From: Penaeicola halotolerans
GTDB lineage: Bacteria; Bacteroidota; Bacteroidia; Cytophagales; Cyclobacteriaceae
DNA length: 64,000 nt
NCBI RefSeq assembly: GCF_016464625.1
Contig: NZ_JAEAGO010000005.1
Coordinates: 1-64,000 of the forward strand
Reading direction: 5' to 3'
In this document: piece by piece, positions 1 to 8,146 of the stretch
Layout: each line of letters starts with the position of its first letter
How positions within the stretch are numbered: position 1 is the stretch's first letter
Translations under genes and position numbers: made by a program
Notes under the pieces: generated by a model
Told to the model about the DNA's origin: nothing
The model's input: the letters and a program-made list of their open reading frames with translations, nothing else
Database searches by the model: none

Positions 1-69
1 TTAGCTCAGCTGGTTCAGAGCATCTGCCTTACAAGCAGAGGGTCGGGGGTTCGAATCCCTCAACTCCCA
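1..69 (+). tRNA. tRNA-Val (anticodon TAC), 5' end cut by window edge
   Basis: The sequence is identical to the complete tRNA at 116-190, but the first six bases (GGGAGT) lie outside the window. The anticodon stem-loop with TAC, the T arm (GGTTCGAATCC) and the acceptor 3' strand AACTCCC plus discriminator A are all visible. No CCA is encoded; the tail continues as CTTC. Confidence 0.9.
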
Positions 70-115
70 CTTCATCTTCAATAGCTACCTATCAGAGGTC
101 AGCAATTATTTTCTT

Positions 116-190
116 GGGAGTTTAGCTCAGCTGGTTCAGAGCATCTGCCTTACAAGCAGAGGGTCGGGGGTTCGAATCCCTCAACTCCCA
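116..190 (+). tRNA. tRNA-Val (anticodon TAC)
   Basis: A complete 75-nt cloverleaf: acceptor GGGAGTT pairs with AACTCCC, discriminator A190, D arm with AGCTCAGCTGGTTCAGAGC, anticodon stem TCTGC/GCAGA, loop CTTACAA with anticodon TAC at 151-153 (reads GUA and, by wobble, other Val codons), T loop TTCGAAT. It is the second of a tandem identical pair separated by 46 bp, so both are probably cut from one transcript. CCA must be added after transcription. Confidence 0.95.
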
Positions 191-243
191 CTTCATCTCT
201 CCTTTCTATCATATCCATTTCTTAGTTTAAAAGTTCATCTACA

Positions 244-275
244 TTGCGATCATCTCACTTGCGGTGATTAATTTG
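244..275 (+). promoter_or_regulatory. Putative Bacteroidota promoter of the HAD phosphatase
   Basis: TTG at 244-246 is followed after 21 bp by TTAATTTG at 268-275, one mismatch from the -7 pattern TAnnTTTG. The start codon at 280 is only 4 bp downstream, so the message would be nearly leaderless. Inference from pattern match only. Confidence 0.4.
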
Positions 276-279
276 CAAC

Positions 280-1113
280 ATGAATATCAAAGCGATCTGT
301 ACTGACATAGACGGTACGCTCCTAAATGCTGACAGGGTGCTCTCCAAGCAAACTTTAGCCACTTTTAAACAGCTTCCTAAGGATTTTCCAGTTATCCTGA
401 CTTCATCACGCATGCCTTCTGCCATGATGCATTTGCAAGCAGACCTAGGCATTTTGCACAGCCCCCTGATTTGCTACAATGGTGGACTAGTCTTAGATTT
501 TCCCCAAGGGCAAGATACCATCCTGAGCGATACGCGCATCTCTCCTCTTCTGACCTCAGAGATCATCCAAGCAGCAGCTTCTACCAATGTTCACATCAGC
601 CTTTATGCCGAAGATGAATGGATCGCCACTGCTGATGATGTATGGCTAGCTAGAGAGATTAATAACACCAAAGTAAAGCCAACAGCTATCGGCTTACCAG
701 AAACTTTATCATCATGGCGATCGGCTACTACGGGAACACACAAGGTCATGTGCATGGGGGGTGCAATGGAGATCGATTGGCTCTATCAAACACTTGAAAA
801 TAGACTTGGTAATGCGCTACACCTCTATCGCTCTAAAGACACCTATATCGAGATCGCTCCCAAAGCTATCTCCAAGGCCTCAGGAATAGAGATTCTCTTG
901 AAGGAAAAGTATCCTCATATCCACATGCAGGAAGTAGCTGCCTTCGGTGATAACTACAATGACATAGACATGCTCCAAGCTGTAGGTATAGGCGTAGCAG
1001 TAGGCAATGCCCGTGAAGAAGTAAAAGCTGTGGCCAATGAAGTCACTTCTGCAGGCAAAGAAGATGGTGTGGCTCTTTTTATCAAAAACTTTATTTTATC
1101 ACAACAGATCTGA
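280..1113 (+). CDS. Cof-type HAD-IIB family phosphatase
   Basis: 277 aa. A haloacid-dehalogenase superfamily hydrolase of the Cof/YidA type, expected to remove phosphate from small phosphorylated metabolites (sugar phosphates, flavin or PLP-like compounds) in the cytoplasm; the substrate cannot be told from sequence. Motif I is DIDGTLL near the N-terminus with the nucleophile and acid at D9 and D11. Motif II lies near ILTSSR (about residue 40). Motif III/IV is GDNYNDIDML with G223-D224 and D228 for Mg2+. A type IIB cap fills the middle. Length is normal for the family (about 270 aa). It stands alone after the tRNAs; its 3' end overlaps the convergent DUF2461 gene by 15 bp. Confidence 0.88.
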   Translation: MNIKAICTDIDGTLLNADRVLSKQTLATFKQLPKDFPVILTSSRMPSAMMHLQADLGILHSPLICYNGGLVLDFPQGQDTILSDTRISPLLTSEIIQAAASTNVHISLYAEDEWIATADDVWLAREINNTKVKPTAIGLPETLSSWRSATTGTHKVMCMGGAMEIDWLYQTLENRLGNALHLYRSKDTYIEIAPKAISKASGIEILLKEKYPHIHMQEVAAFGDNYNDIDMLQAVGIGVAVGNAREEVKAVANEVTSAGKEDGVALFIKNFILSQQI

Positions 1114-1791
1114 TCCATCCTCTACTTCTTCTACGGCCATTTTCAAGAAATCATAGAAGGGCTTCATGGTTCGGAAAGTCTCCACTGATTGTTCTAGATA
1201 TTTACCAGAGCGAATGGATTGGTCTGATAGTGGAGCAGAGGCTACGAAGCTCTTATATTTAAGCAATTCTATATACGGATGATCCGTGGCATAATCCTTT
1301 GGCGAGTTTTTCAATTGATCACCCTCTATACTTCCAAAAGTCTTTGTAAACTCTGGCTCTTGAATAATCTGCTCTAGTTGCGCTCCTGAGTAGTCGATCT
1401 CTTTGCGAATTTTCTTGAGGATATCCGCTGGTGGCATATAGATACCTCCTCCTACGAAACTCTCTCCTGGCTGTATGTGGACATAAAAACCTGGCCCCAT
1501 GGATTTTTTACCTCCTGCAGCAAAGTAGGCTGACATATTGGATTTATAAGGCGCCTTGTTAGGGCTAAATCGCACATCTCTATTCATCCTAAAAATGCAA
1601 TCCTTAGGAGTCAACAAACTGATCGCAGGATCAAGGATAGAAGCCTCCTTGAGCATAAAGGCAACATCTTCTAGAAAAGCCTCTTTTACTGACAGGTACC
1701 AATTTCTATTGGCATCCATCCATTCCTTATTATTATTTTCAGCTAGACTTGACAGGAAGTCTAAGAGCTCATTTGCGTTATTTTTAGCCAT
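1099..1791 (-). CDS. DUF2461 family protein
   Basis: 230 aa, matching the DUF2461 (TIGR02453) family of unknown function, common in Bacteroidota and also found in actinobacteria and fungi. The N-terminus has the family's typical LLDFLSSLAENNNKEW pattern, followed by a conserved FRMNRDVRFSPNKAPYK segment and a glycine-rich GPGFYVHIQPGES stretch. There is no signal peptide or membrane segment, so it is cytoplasmic. It lies between the HAD phosphatase, which converges on it with overlapping ends, and murF, which runs in the same direction 38 bp upstream, so it may share the murF transcript. Function is not known. Confidence 0.85.
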   Translation of the reverse strand: MAKNNANELLDFLSSLAENNNKEWMDANRNWYLSVKEAFLEDVAFMLKEASILDPAISLLTPKDCIFRMNRDVRFSPNKAPYKSNMSAYFAAGGKKSMGPGFYVHIQPGESFVGGGIYMPPADILKKIRKEIDYSGAQLEQIIQEPEFTKTFGSIEGDQLKNSPKDYATDHPYIELLKYKSFVASAPLSDQSIRSGKYLEQSVETFRTMKPFYDFLKMAVEEVEDGSDLL

Positions 1792-1829
1792 GCAATAAAA
1801 AGTAAAAACTCATCACAATGTTTGAGCGA

Positions 1830-3113
1830 TTAGATAAAATCTACCAATTTCTCTAAGCCCATACTGCGACTACCTTTGATCAGGATATGCTGTCCTTCCC
1901 ACTTGGAGTCTCCCAGCCAGACTCGAAGAGAAAATGGATCAGGAAAATAAAGTGCTCTTGGAATTTCGGGAATGGCCGCTTTGATTTTATCGCCAGTGAG
2001 GATGATTTTGTCTATCCCAGAGTCCTTGAGTAGCGTACCAATCTTCAAATGCTCCTCCACTTCAGTTTCGCCAAGTTCATACATATCACCTAGTATGATG
2101 ACCTTAGGACTAACTTTCATGGCTGCGAAGTTTTCTATGGCTGCTTTCATGGAGGTTGGGTTGGCATTGTAGGCATCTAGGATGATGGTATTCGTTCGCT
2201 TTTGAATCAGCTGTGACCTCATATTGGCTGGCACATAATCCCTGACAGCTGCTAGCGCATCTGATGCTAACACATCGAAGTATTTACCTATACAGAGTGC
2301 CAAAGCAATATTCTCGAAATTATACCCTCCTAGCATATTTGTCTGAACTACCTCACCATCAGCAGACTCAATGCTCACATATGGCTCCGCCTCCACATAA
2401 GTACATGGTGCAAAATCATCCGCAGCAGGATAAGTGATGGGTATCTCAAAGCCTCGATCAGCCGCCATCTTGACCAGATGCTGATTGGTGGTGTTTAAGA
2501 AGATATTCTGTCCATGCTTGGCGATATAATCATACATTTCACCTTTTCCTTTACGCACGCCCTCTTCACTACCAAATCCCTCGATATGTGCTTTGCCAAC
2601 ATTGGTAATCAGCCCGAAATCTGGCTCTGCGATCTCTACCAGCTCTTTGATATCGCCTTGCTTATTGGCACCCATCTCTATGATAGCAAACTCCACTCCC
2701 TCTCTCAACTGCAATAGTGTCAAAGGCACGCCAATGTGGTTGTTCAGATTTCCTTGAGTAGCGAGTGTTTTATACTTCTTGGACAGCACCGCATTGATGA
2801 GCTCCTTAGAAGTGGTTTTTCCATTTGAGCCTGTCAGTGCTAGTATAGGGATATTAAACTGCCTGCGATGGTGTCTAGCTAGCGCCTGAAGTGACTGCAG
2901 GACATCCTCCACCAAAAAGTATCGCCCGTCTTTCTGAAAACTAGCATCATCTATGACTGCGGCTATGGCACCTTTTGCTATTGCTTCTTCTGCGAGTTGG
3001 TTTGCATTGAAATTGGGGCCTTTGAGAGCAAAAAACAAGTTGCCTTCAGTGATTTTGCGCGTGTCTGTGTTGACACCTGTAGAGCGGAGGAAGAGATCGT
3101 ATAGTTTTTCCAT
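1830..3113 (-). CDS. murF: UDP-N-acetylmuramoyl-tripeptide--D-alanyl-D-alanine ligase
   Basis: 427 aa. Adds the D-Ala-D-Ala dipeptide to the UDP-MurNAc-tripeptide, the last cytoplasmic step of peptidoglycan precursor synthesis. The N-terminal UDP-substrate domain carries STGVNTDTRKI. The ATP-binding motif TGSNGKTT is at residues 94-101, and the central Mur ligase signature NNHIGVPLTLL and EMGANKQGDI follow. The C-terminal domain has DAYNANPTSM, a hallmark of MurF. Length is slightly short but normal for Bacteroidota MurF. It is not in an mra/dcw cluster here; it is divergent from the FG-GAP gene (75 bp between starts). Confidence 0.95.
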   Translation of the reverse strand: MEKLYDLFLRSTGVNTDTRKITEGNLFFALKGPNFNANQLAEEAIAKGAIAAVIDDASFQKDGRYFLVEDVLQSLQALARHHRRQFNIPILALTGSNGKTTSKELINAVLSKKYKTLATQGNLNNHIGVPLTLLQLREGVEFAIIEMGANKQGDIKELVEIAEPDFGLITNVGKAHIEGFGSEEGVRKGKGEMYDYIAKHGQNIFLNTTNQHLVKMAADRGFEIPITYPAADDFAPCTYVEAEPYVSIESADGEVVQTNMLGGYNFENIALALCIGKYFDVLASDALAAVRDYVPANMRSQLIQKRTNTIILDAYNANPTSMKAAIENFAAMKVSPKVIILGDMYELGETEVEEHLKIGTLLKDSGIDKIILTGDKIKAAIPEIPRALYFPDPFSLRVWLGDSKWEGQHILIKGSRSMGLEKLVDFI

Positions 3114-3188
3114 GCGTTTAAAAATATCAGTAAATATAAGTGGAATAGGTAGTAATAAGAGGTCTTTTACTTAGTTTTATCATCAAAT

Positions 3189-5360
3189 ATGCCTGATCAA
3201 AAATTCATATTTTCTTTCATCCTTGTCTCACTTTTGACACTTACATTTCCTATCAAAGGACAAAACCTACCTAGCTATGAATGGGTAAGTCAACTCCCTG
3301 TGTCGATAGCTGGAGAGGAACTTCCTCTTGCCTTAGCTGGCGGTCTCAATGCCCCTCAGTTTAACACGATGGACTTGAATGGAGATGAACTGGAAGATTT
3401 GGTAATATTTGAAAGGTCCTCAGGTCGCATATTAACTTTCTTAAATCTCAATAAATCCTATCAATACGCGCCAGATTATGCCCAGCTCTTCCCCGCTGAT
3501 GTGATCAATTTTATGATTTTGATCGATTATGATGGAGATGGTAAAAAGGACCTTTTCACCTCTACCTCTTTTGGTATCAAAGTCTATCAGCAAGTGAGTA
3601 AAGGAAAGACTCCTCGCTGGCAACTAAAATCCCCCTATCTCAAGACCAAAGAAGGCATCAATGTACAAGTAAACGGCACTGATATACCTGCCATCACGGA
3701 TGTCAATGGAGATGGTGATTTGGATATTTTAGCTTATAATTTTGCTGTTGGGGGATTTATAGAGTATTATGAGAATCTTAGCTTGGAACAAAATAATGGT
3801 CTTTCTGAACTGGTTTTTGAAAAGAAATCCATGGCTTGGGGAGACTTTGAAGAGTGTGACTGCAATGTCTTCTCCTTTGGCAAGCGATGTGATGGCTCTG
3901 CACTCAGCAGTCGTATGCCTAGAAAAGCCATACAGCATGCAGGAGGTAAAAGCATTCTATTGAGAGACTTCAATGGAGATGGTCTAAAAGATCTACTTAT
4001 CGGTCATGAGCTTTGTCCTGAGCTTTATTTCCTTCCTAATACTGGTACTCCCGAAAAGGCGAAATTTGAGTCTTTCAGTAATCGATTCCCAACTAATAAC
4101 CCTGCCAACTTCCACATATTTCCTGCTGCCTATTGGCTAGAAAATACAGCCAGTGGAACTCCACAACTCATCGTCAGCACCAATGCCCCAGATAATGTCT
4201 CTGATATGATAGACTTTCAGCAGTCAGTATGGCAATACAGTTTTTCAAAAGATAGCAAGGATCAACCGACACTTAAAAGTAAAAGCTTTCTCCAAGCTGA
4301 AATGATAGATCTTGGTGAACATGCCTATCCTATGCTGATTGACTTTGATCGGGATGGTCTGACTGATCTCCTGCTCAGTTCTAGAGGTACTTTGAAAAAA
4401 GGAAAACTTATCAGTCAAGTATATTACTTCAAAAATACTGGTAGTAAAAAAGCCCCCACATTCACCCTAATCCAAGATGACCTGTGGCAACTCAGTAAAC
4501 TCCAACTGAAGGACATGAAGCCTCAGCTAGCCGATCTTGATGGAGATGGCAAGCTTGACTTGATCATAAGTTATACTGATGGACTTCCTTACAGGAAAAA
4601 GTTTTACTGGATAGCTGGTAAGGGGACTTATGATTTTGATATCAAAGATAGAAAGCCATTAACTGTCTCACTCAGAGCTAAGGACGATTTCATTTTTAAA
4701 GATTTAAACAAGGATCAAAAAGCTGACCTATTGGTAGGCAGTATGACAGGTGAGCTTATCACTTACATGCAGACTAAGCCTGAAGTCTTTGAAATTTCTC
4801 AGCGTGATCACTTGGGTATATCAGACAATCCAACCCGAAGAAATCTCACTCTAGCCATCGCTGATATCAATCAAGATGGCACTGAAGACCTACTGACTAC
4901 AGACTATAGTGGTCGATTGACAGTGTATTTAGACTTCCTAAATAAAACTCCGACTAAAGAACTCCTCTATGTGCAAAATGAAATCACACAAACGAAGCAT
5001 GCTACACGACTGGGCTATCAAAACTGGCTAAGTGCAGGAGTGCTATTTGGTAGTGATCTCCAAGACATATTGATCGGTACTTCAGAGGGTGGCATCAGAA
5101 TACTCCAAGCAAGGCAGGATAATTTACCTACAATACAATTGAGTGGATTTCCTAATCCAGCAACAGAAGAGATCAATCTCATCGCTAATCAATCGATCAG
5201 TGTACAGATGTATAATCAAATTGGTCTAAGAGTGGGACAAAAAATTATTTTGACCGCCAATGAAATCACTACGGTCTCTTTGACAAATATTCCTTCTGGA
5301 ACATATATCATACAATCCATCGATGATCCTCAAGTGCGCTACACTTTTCTAAAAAAGTAA
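3189..5360 (+). CDS. Secreted FG-GAP/VCBS repeat protein with type IX sorting tail
   Basis: 723 aa. A signal peptide (MPDQKFIFSFILVSLLTLTF, cleaved near KGQ) exports the protein. The body contains many calcium-binding FG-GAP/VCBS repeats, seen as DxNGDxxxD motifs: DLNGDELEDLV, DYDGDGKKDLF, DVNGDGDLDIL, DFNGDGLKDLL, DFDRDGLTDLL, DLDGDGKLDLI, DINQDGTEDLL. Such repeats usually fold as a beta-propeller. The last about 75 residues (FPNPATEEINL... to SGTYII...) match a Por secretion tail, so it is probably carried by the type IX system to the cell surface or medium. A Cys-rich stretch (ECDCNVFSFGKRC) sits in an insertion. Ligand and role unknown; adhesion or scaffold functions are typical of the family. 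Confidence 0.85.
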   Translation: MPDQKFIFSFILVSLLTLTFPIKGQNLPSYEWVSQLPVSIAGEELPLALAGGLNAPQFNTMDLNGDELEDLVIFERSSGRILTFLNLNKSYQYAPDYAQLFPADVINFMILIDYDGDGKKDLFTSTSFGIKVYQQVSKGKTPRWQLKSPYLKTKEGINVQVNGTDIPAITDVNGDGDLDILAYNFAVGGFIEYYENLSLEQNNGLSELVFEKKSMAWGDFEECDCNVFSFGKRCDGSALSSRMPRKAIQHAGGKSILLRDFNGDGLKDLLIGHELCPELYFLPNTGTPEKAKFESFSNRFPTNNPANFHIFPAAYWLENTASGTPQLIVSTNAPDNVSDMIDFQQSVWQYSFSKDSKDQPTLKSKSFLQAEMIDLGEHAYPMLIDFDRDGLTDLLLSSRGTLKKGKLISQVYYFKNTGSKKAPTFTLIQDDLWQLSKLQLKDMKPQLADLDGDGKLDLIISYTDGLPYRKKFYWIAGKGTYDFDIKDRKPLTVSLRAKDDFIFKDLNKDQKADLLVGSMTGELITYMQTKPEVFEISQRDHLGISDNPTRRNLTLAIADINQDGTEDLLTTDYSGRLTVYLDFLNKTPTKELLYVQNEITQTKHATRLGYQNWLSAGVLFGSDLQDILIGTSEGGIRILQARQDNLPTIQLSGFPNPATEEINLIANQSISVQMYNQIGLRVGQKIILTANEITTVSLTNIPSGTYIIQSIDDPQVRYTFLKK

Positions 5361-5445
5361 TGGTCAGCTCATAGAACTGACCATTTCATAGGTGTCTGGA
5401 TAAATGTCTTTATCCTTTAAGACGCATATTAATAGCTATTTTGAT

Positions 5446-5464
5446 GCCTTGCAAGGCTTTTTTT
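5446..5464 (+). terminator. Weak hairpin plus T-run after the FG-GAP gene
   Basis: GCCTTGCAAGGC followed by seven T. The stem is only 4-5 bp, so this is a weak intrinsic terminator candidate. A stronger inverted repeat (AATGGTCAG / CTGACCATT) just after the stop codon lacks a T-run. Confidence 0.4.
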
Positions 5465-6260
5465 AAGTTTCTAATCGAAAAGAGTCCCCATCCATCCAAG
5501 CAGGAAACTTCTCTCTGTAGTGATTTAGCGCTTTAGCTGAAAGCGTAACTTCTATAATACCAGCCACTTCACTCAAGGCTGTCAAGCGATCTCCTTTACA
5601 ATCATATACAGCAGAGTGACCGTTATAGTCTACCTCTAAGCCATCTACTCCTATGCGATTGACACCTGCTACATAAGCGTGATTTTCAATGGCGCGCGCT
5701 GGCAAGAGTTTGTCCCAAGCCTGCACTCTTTTAGCTGGCCATGAAGCTACATAGAAGGCAAAGTCATAAAGCAACTTCCTCTCTTGGAGCACATTGCGAG
5801 ACCAAACAGGGAAACGTAAATCGTAACAAACTTGTGGGAGTATATTCCAGCCTTTTACGGCAAATGTCTTCAGCTCTTGACCAGCAGCATAGTGTTCTTC
5901 TTCTTTGGCCATTCGAAACAAGTGGCGCTTGTCATAATAGCCTAAAGCACCATCAGGATAGACCCATATCAAGCGATTGTAATAGTTTCCTTGATCATTG
6001 ATCACTACACTTCCAGTGATGACTGACTGAAGTCTACTCGCCATTTGTCTCATCCACTTGGTAGTGTGTAGCTCCATGGGTTCAGCGACCTTTTCGGGTG
6101 TCATGGTGAAACCCGTAGTAAACATCTCTGGCAAAATGATCAGGTCAGTCTTAGCAGCCAGTGAGGAAAGTATCTCTTCTACATGTGCTCTATTAGCTAC
6201 TGGATCATGCCAATAGACATCCATCTGTACTAGGGCGATATGAAGGTCTTCTTTGATCAA
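5463..6260 (-). CDS. Omega-amidase / nitrilase-family C-N hydrolase (YafV-like)
   Basis: 265 aa, carbon-nitrogen hydrolase superfamily. The catalytic triad is visible: E45 in LPEMFTTGF, K111 in YYDKRHLF, and C145 in QVCYDLRFP. The GYYDKRHLF and CYDLRFPVW signatures are those of omega-amidases (Nit2/YafV), which hydrolyse alpha-ketoglutaramate and alpha-ketosuccinamate, a repair or salvage step after transamination of glutamine or asparagine. Cytoplasmic. The start overlaps the end of def by 4 bp, so it is the last gene of the run hemerythrin - ruvX - def - amidase. Exact substrate is inferred from family only. Confidence 0.87.
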   Translation of the reverse strand: MIKEDLHIALVQMDVYWHDPVANRAHVEEILSSLAAKTDLIILPEMFTTGFTMTPEKVAEPMELHTTKWMRQMASRLQSVITGSVVINDQGNYYNRLIWVYPDGALGYYDKRHLFRMAKEEEHYAAGQELKTFAVKGWNILPQVCYDLRFPVWSRNVLQERKLLYDFAFYVASWPAKRVQAWDKLLPARAIENHAYVAGVNRIGVDGLEVDYNGHSAVYDCKGDRLTALSEVAGIIEVTLSAKALNHYREKFPAWMDGDSFRLET

Positions 6261-6808
6261 CGAAGCGGATAAATCATGCGATAGTCTGTATCTACTCTAC
6301 CTTTGCTGATATTCATCAGTTTGCTCTTGATCATGCGCTTTTTGAGACCATTGAGATAGTCAATGAACAAGATACCCTCTAGGTGATCATACTCATGCTG
6401 AATCACTCTCGCTGTCATCTCACTAAACTCTTCCTCCTTCAGCTGCCAGTTTTCATCATAGTACTGAAGCGTAAGTTTGTCTGGACGGATGATATCAGCC
6501 CTCACATCTGGTATGCTTAGACAGCCTTCTTCAAAAGAAAAATCATCTCCATATTCATCCAGAAGCACTGGGTTAATGAAGGCCTTTCTGATACCATCTT
6601 CAGGCTTTTCTTCCATGAGAGTAGAATCTATCACAAAAAGTCTGATTCCTTTATTGATTTGTGGAGCGGCTAGACCTACTCCATTGGCATGATCCATGGT
6701 TTCAAACATGTCTGCTATGAGCGGTTTGAGATCAGGATGGCCTTCTTCGATATCTACTGCTAGTTTTTTGAGTATGGGATCCCCATAAGCTACGATAGGA
6801 TAAATCAT
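6257..6808 (-). CDS. def: Peptide deformylase
   Basis: 183 aa. Removes the N-formyl group from nascent proteins at the ribosome. All three catalytic motifs are present: GVGLAAPQ (Q50), EEGCLSIP (C96 metal ligand) and QHEYDHLEG (H138 and H142 metal ligands, E139 catalytic). Length matches Bacteroidota PDF. It overlaps the upstream ruvX end and the downstream amidase start by 4 bp each, pointing to translational coupling. Confidence 0.96.
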   Translation of the reverse strand: MIYPIVAYGDPILKKLAVDIEEGHPDLKPLIADMFETMDHANGVGLAAPQINKGIRLFVIDSTLMEEKPEDGIRKAFINPVLLDEYGDDFSFEEGCLSIPDVRADIIRPDKLTLQYYDENWQLKEEEFSEMTARVIQHEYDHLEGILFIDYLNGLKKRMIKSKLMNISKGRVDTDYRMIYPLR

Positions 6809-7221
6809 ATCATCTGGTCCAGATAGGACTGTAAAATTATTGTTGCACTTACTTTGTCTATGTTGCCCGCTTTTTCTTTGCGGTCTTTTTTCTTACTTCC
6901 TCCTGCTATCATGGCTTGAAGTGCCATCTTGGAGGTGAATCGCTCATCGATGAGTTTAACGGGTAGCTGAGGGAATTTAACTTTCAGTTTCTCCACAAAA
7001 TCTCTCACTCCCGCTGTGGATTGAGTGTCTTCATTTTGGAGGTTTTTAGGCATCCCTACTACCAATGTTTCAACAGATTCCTTTTGGCAATAAGTTTCTA
7101 AAAACTTGAAAATCTGGTCGTTTGCAATAGTGTCTAAAGGAGAAGCGATCATTTTAAGTGGATCTGTAACAGCTACTCCTACCCTTTTAGACCCATAGTC
7201 TATGGCTAGTACTCTTCCCAT
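6805..7221 (-). CDS. ruvX: Putative Holliday junction resolvase / pre-16S rRNA nuclease (YqgF)
   Basis: 138 aa when begun at the ATG at 7221. RNase H-like fold with AIDYGSKRVGVAVTD at the N-terminus, VVGMPKNLQ in the middle and LIDERFTSKMA near the C-terminus, all typical of YqgF/RuvX. The family matures the 5' end of 16S rRNA and has been linked to recombination. A GTG at 7230 would add three residues, but the ATG at 7221 forms a TAATG stop-start overlap with the upstream hemerythrin gene, so I prefer it. Followed by def with a 4-bp overlap. Confidence 0.93.
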   Translation of the reverse strand: MGRVLAIDYGSKRVGVAVTDPLKMIASPLDTIANDQIFKFLETYCQKESVETLVVGMPKNLQNEDTQSTAGVRDFVEKLKVKFPQLPVKLIDERFTSKMALQAMIAGGSKKKDRKEKAGNIDKVSATIILQSYLDQMI

Positions 7222-7979
7222 TAATTCCACTTTGATTTTTCAGCCAAGAGTTGCTTGACCTCTTTTTCTAGCATGAGTGCTTTAGGAAAAAGTATCTCAT
7301 TTTCGATGCCTGCATGTATTTGGAGGATTTTCTCTAGGCGCTTCAGCTCATCGTAAAGAACCTTAATTGCAATATGAGAAACATCCTTGTCATCATAGTT
7401 TTGCGTGATCTTTCGGATGCCTTCCATCTCATCGTCATGCGCGTCATGCTCCATCGCAAATCGCTGCATGCTATGCTTTTCTAACTGATAATAAAGTTCT
7501 GACGGCTTATAAGAGCCCTTGACTGCTTTTTGCATCACTTCGATATGATGAAAGAGCGTATCTTCTTCTTGATAGATATGATGGATAAAATCTTCCACGA
7601 AAAGAGGGAACACCATTTTGAGATCCTCCAAGATCTCCTTGTGTGAAACGGGAAAATCTTTGATTCCTTCTATCAAAGAAGCGATGAAAGGAAGCTTGTG
7701 CTTGATGAATATAAAGTGTGCGTGACGCAAGTATTCAAGCAATAAATCAATAGGATAATTGAATACCTCTGGCTTGATATCTGTATCATACGCTACTGAT
7801 TCTTCCAGCTTTTTGATCACATACTCTGGTTTGAGCCCGTTTTTTTGGCAAACCTCCGCGAGGGTATCTTCAGAATAGTCATAAAATCGAATGCCAAAAT
7901 AGTACAGCACAGAGGCAAATACATAGTTGTCACCAACTATATCTGTGATCTTTTGATGCTGTAAGGTCGATTTTTTCAT
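7221..7979 (-). CDS. Hemerythrin-domain protein resembling Fe-S repair protein RIC/ScdA
   Basis: 252 aa from the ATG at 7979. A start at 8024 would add 15 residues, but a -7 promoter element lies at 7990-7997, inside that extension. The first about 60 residues resemble the ScdA/RIC N-terminal domain (ITDIVGDNYVFASVLYYFGI... LAEVCQKNGL) but the usual CC pair is replaced by FYDYSEDT. The rest is a four-helix hemerythrin-like domain with likely di-iron ligands in RHAHFIFIKHK, EEDTLFHHI, EHDAHDDEM and HAGIENEILFP. RIC proteins restore iron-sulfur clusters damaged by nitric oxide or peroxide. First gene of the run with ruvX, def and the amidase. Confidence 0.82.
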   Translation of the reverse strand: MKKSTLQHQKITDIVGDNYVFASVLYYFGIRFYDYSEDTLAEVCQKNGLKPEYVIKKLEESVAYDTDIKPEVFNYPIDLLLEYLRHAHFIFIKHKLPFIASLIEGIKDFPVSHKEILEDLKMVFPLFVEDFIHHIYQEEDTLFHHIEVMQKAVKGSYKPSELYYQLEKHSMQRFAMEHDAHDDEMEGIRKITQNYDDKDVSHIAIKVLYDELKRLEKILQIHAGIENEILFPKALMLEKEVKQLLAEKSKWN

Positions 7980-7989
7980 ATGCTTGATA

Positions 7990-7997
7990 CAAAAGTA
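7990..7997 (-). promoter_or_regulatory. -7 element of the hemerythrin-ruvX-def run
   Basis: TACTTTTG on the minus strand matches TAnnTTTG exactly. The predicted transcription start falls only a few bases before the ATG at 7979, so the leader is very short. No clear -33 element was recognised. Confidence 0.5.
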
Positions 7998-8089
7998 ATA
8001 AAAAATAACCAGTCGTAGTTCCAAATGCCCTTTCGAATGAGCTATGATTTATTGATCAAAACGAAAAGGTATTTTAGATCGTTATACCG

Positions 8090-8097
8090 TATATTTG
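8090..8097 (+). promoter_or_regulatory. -7 element upstream of the carboxy-terminal protease
   Basis: TATATTTG is an exact TAnnTTTG match 50 bp before the GTG start at 8147. The -33 region is not obvious. Confidence 0.45.
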
Positions 8098-8146
8098 GAA
8101 TTACCATTTGGTTAAAAATAACTTTTAATTTTAAAATACACTACTT

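Noticed and set aside
5359-5387. Hairpin AATGGTCAG / CTGACCATT after the FG-GAP gene read as a terminator.
   Set aside because: The stem is good but no T-run follows (TTCATAGG). I list only the weaker hairpin with a T-run downstream.
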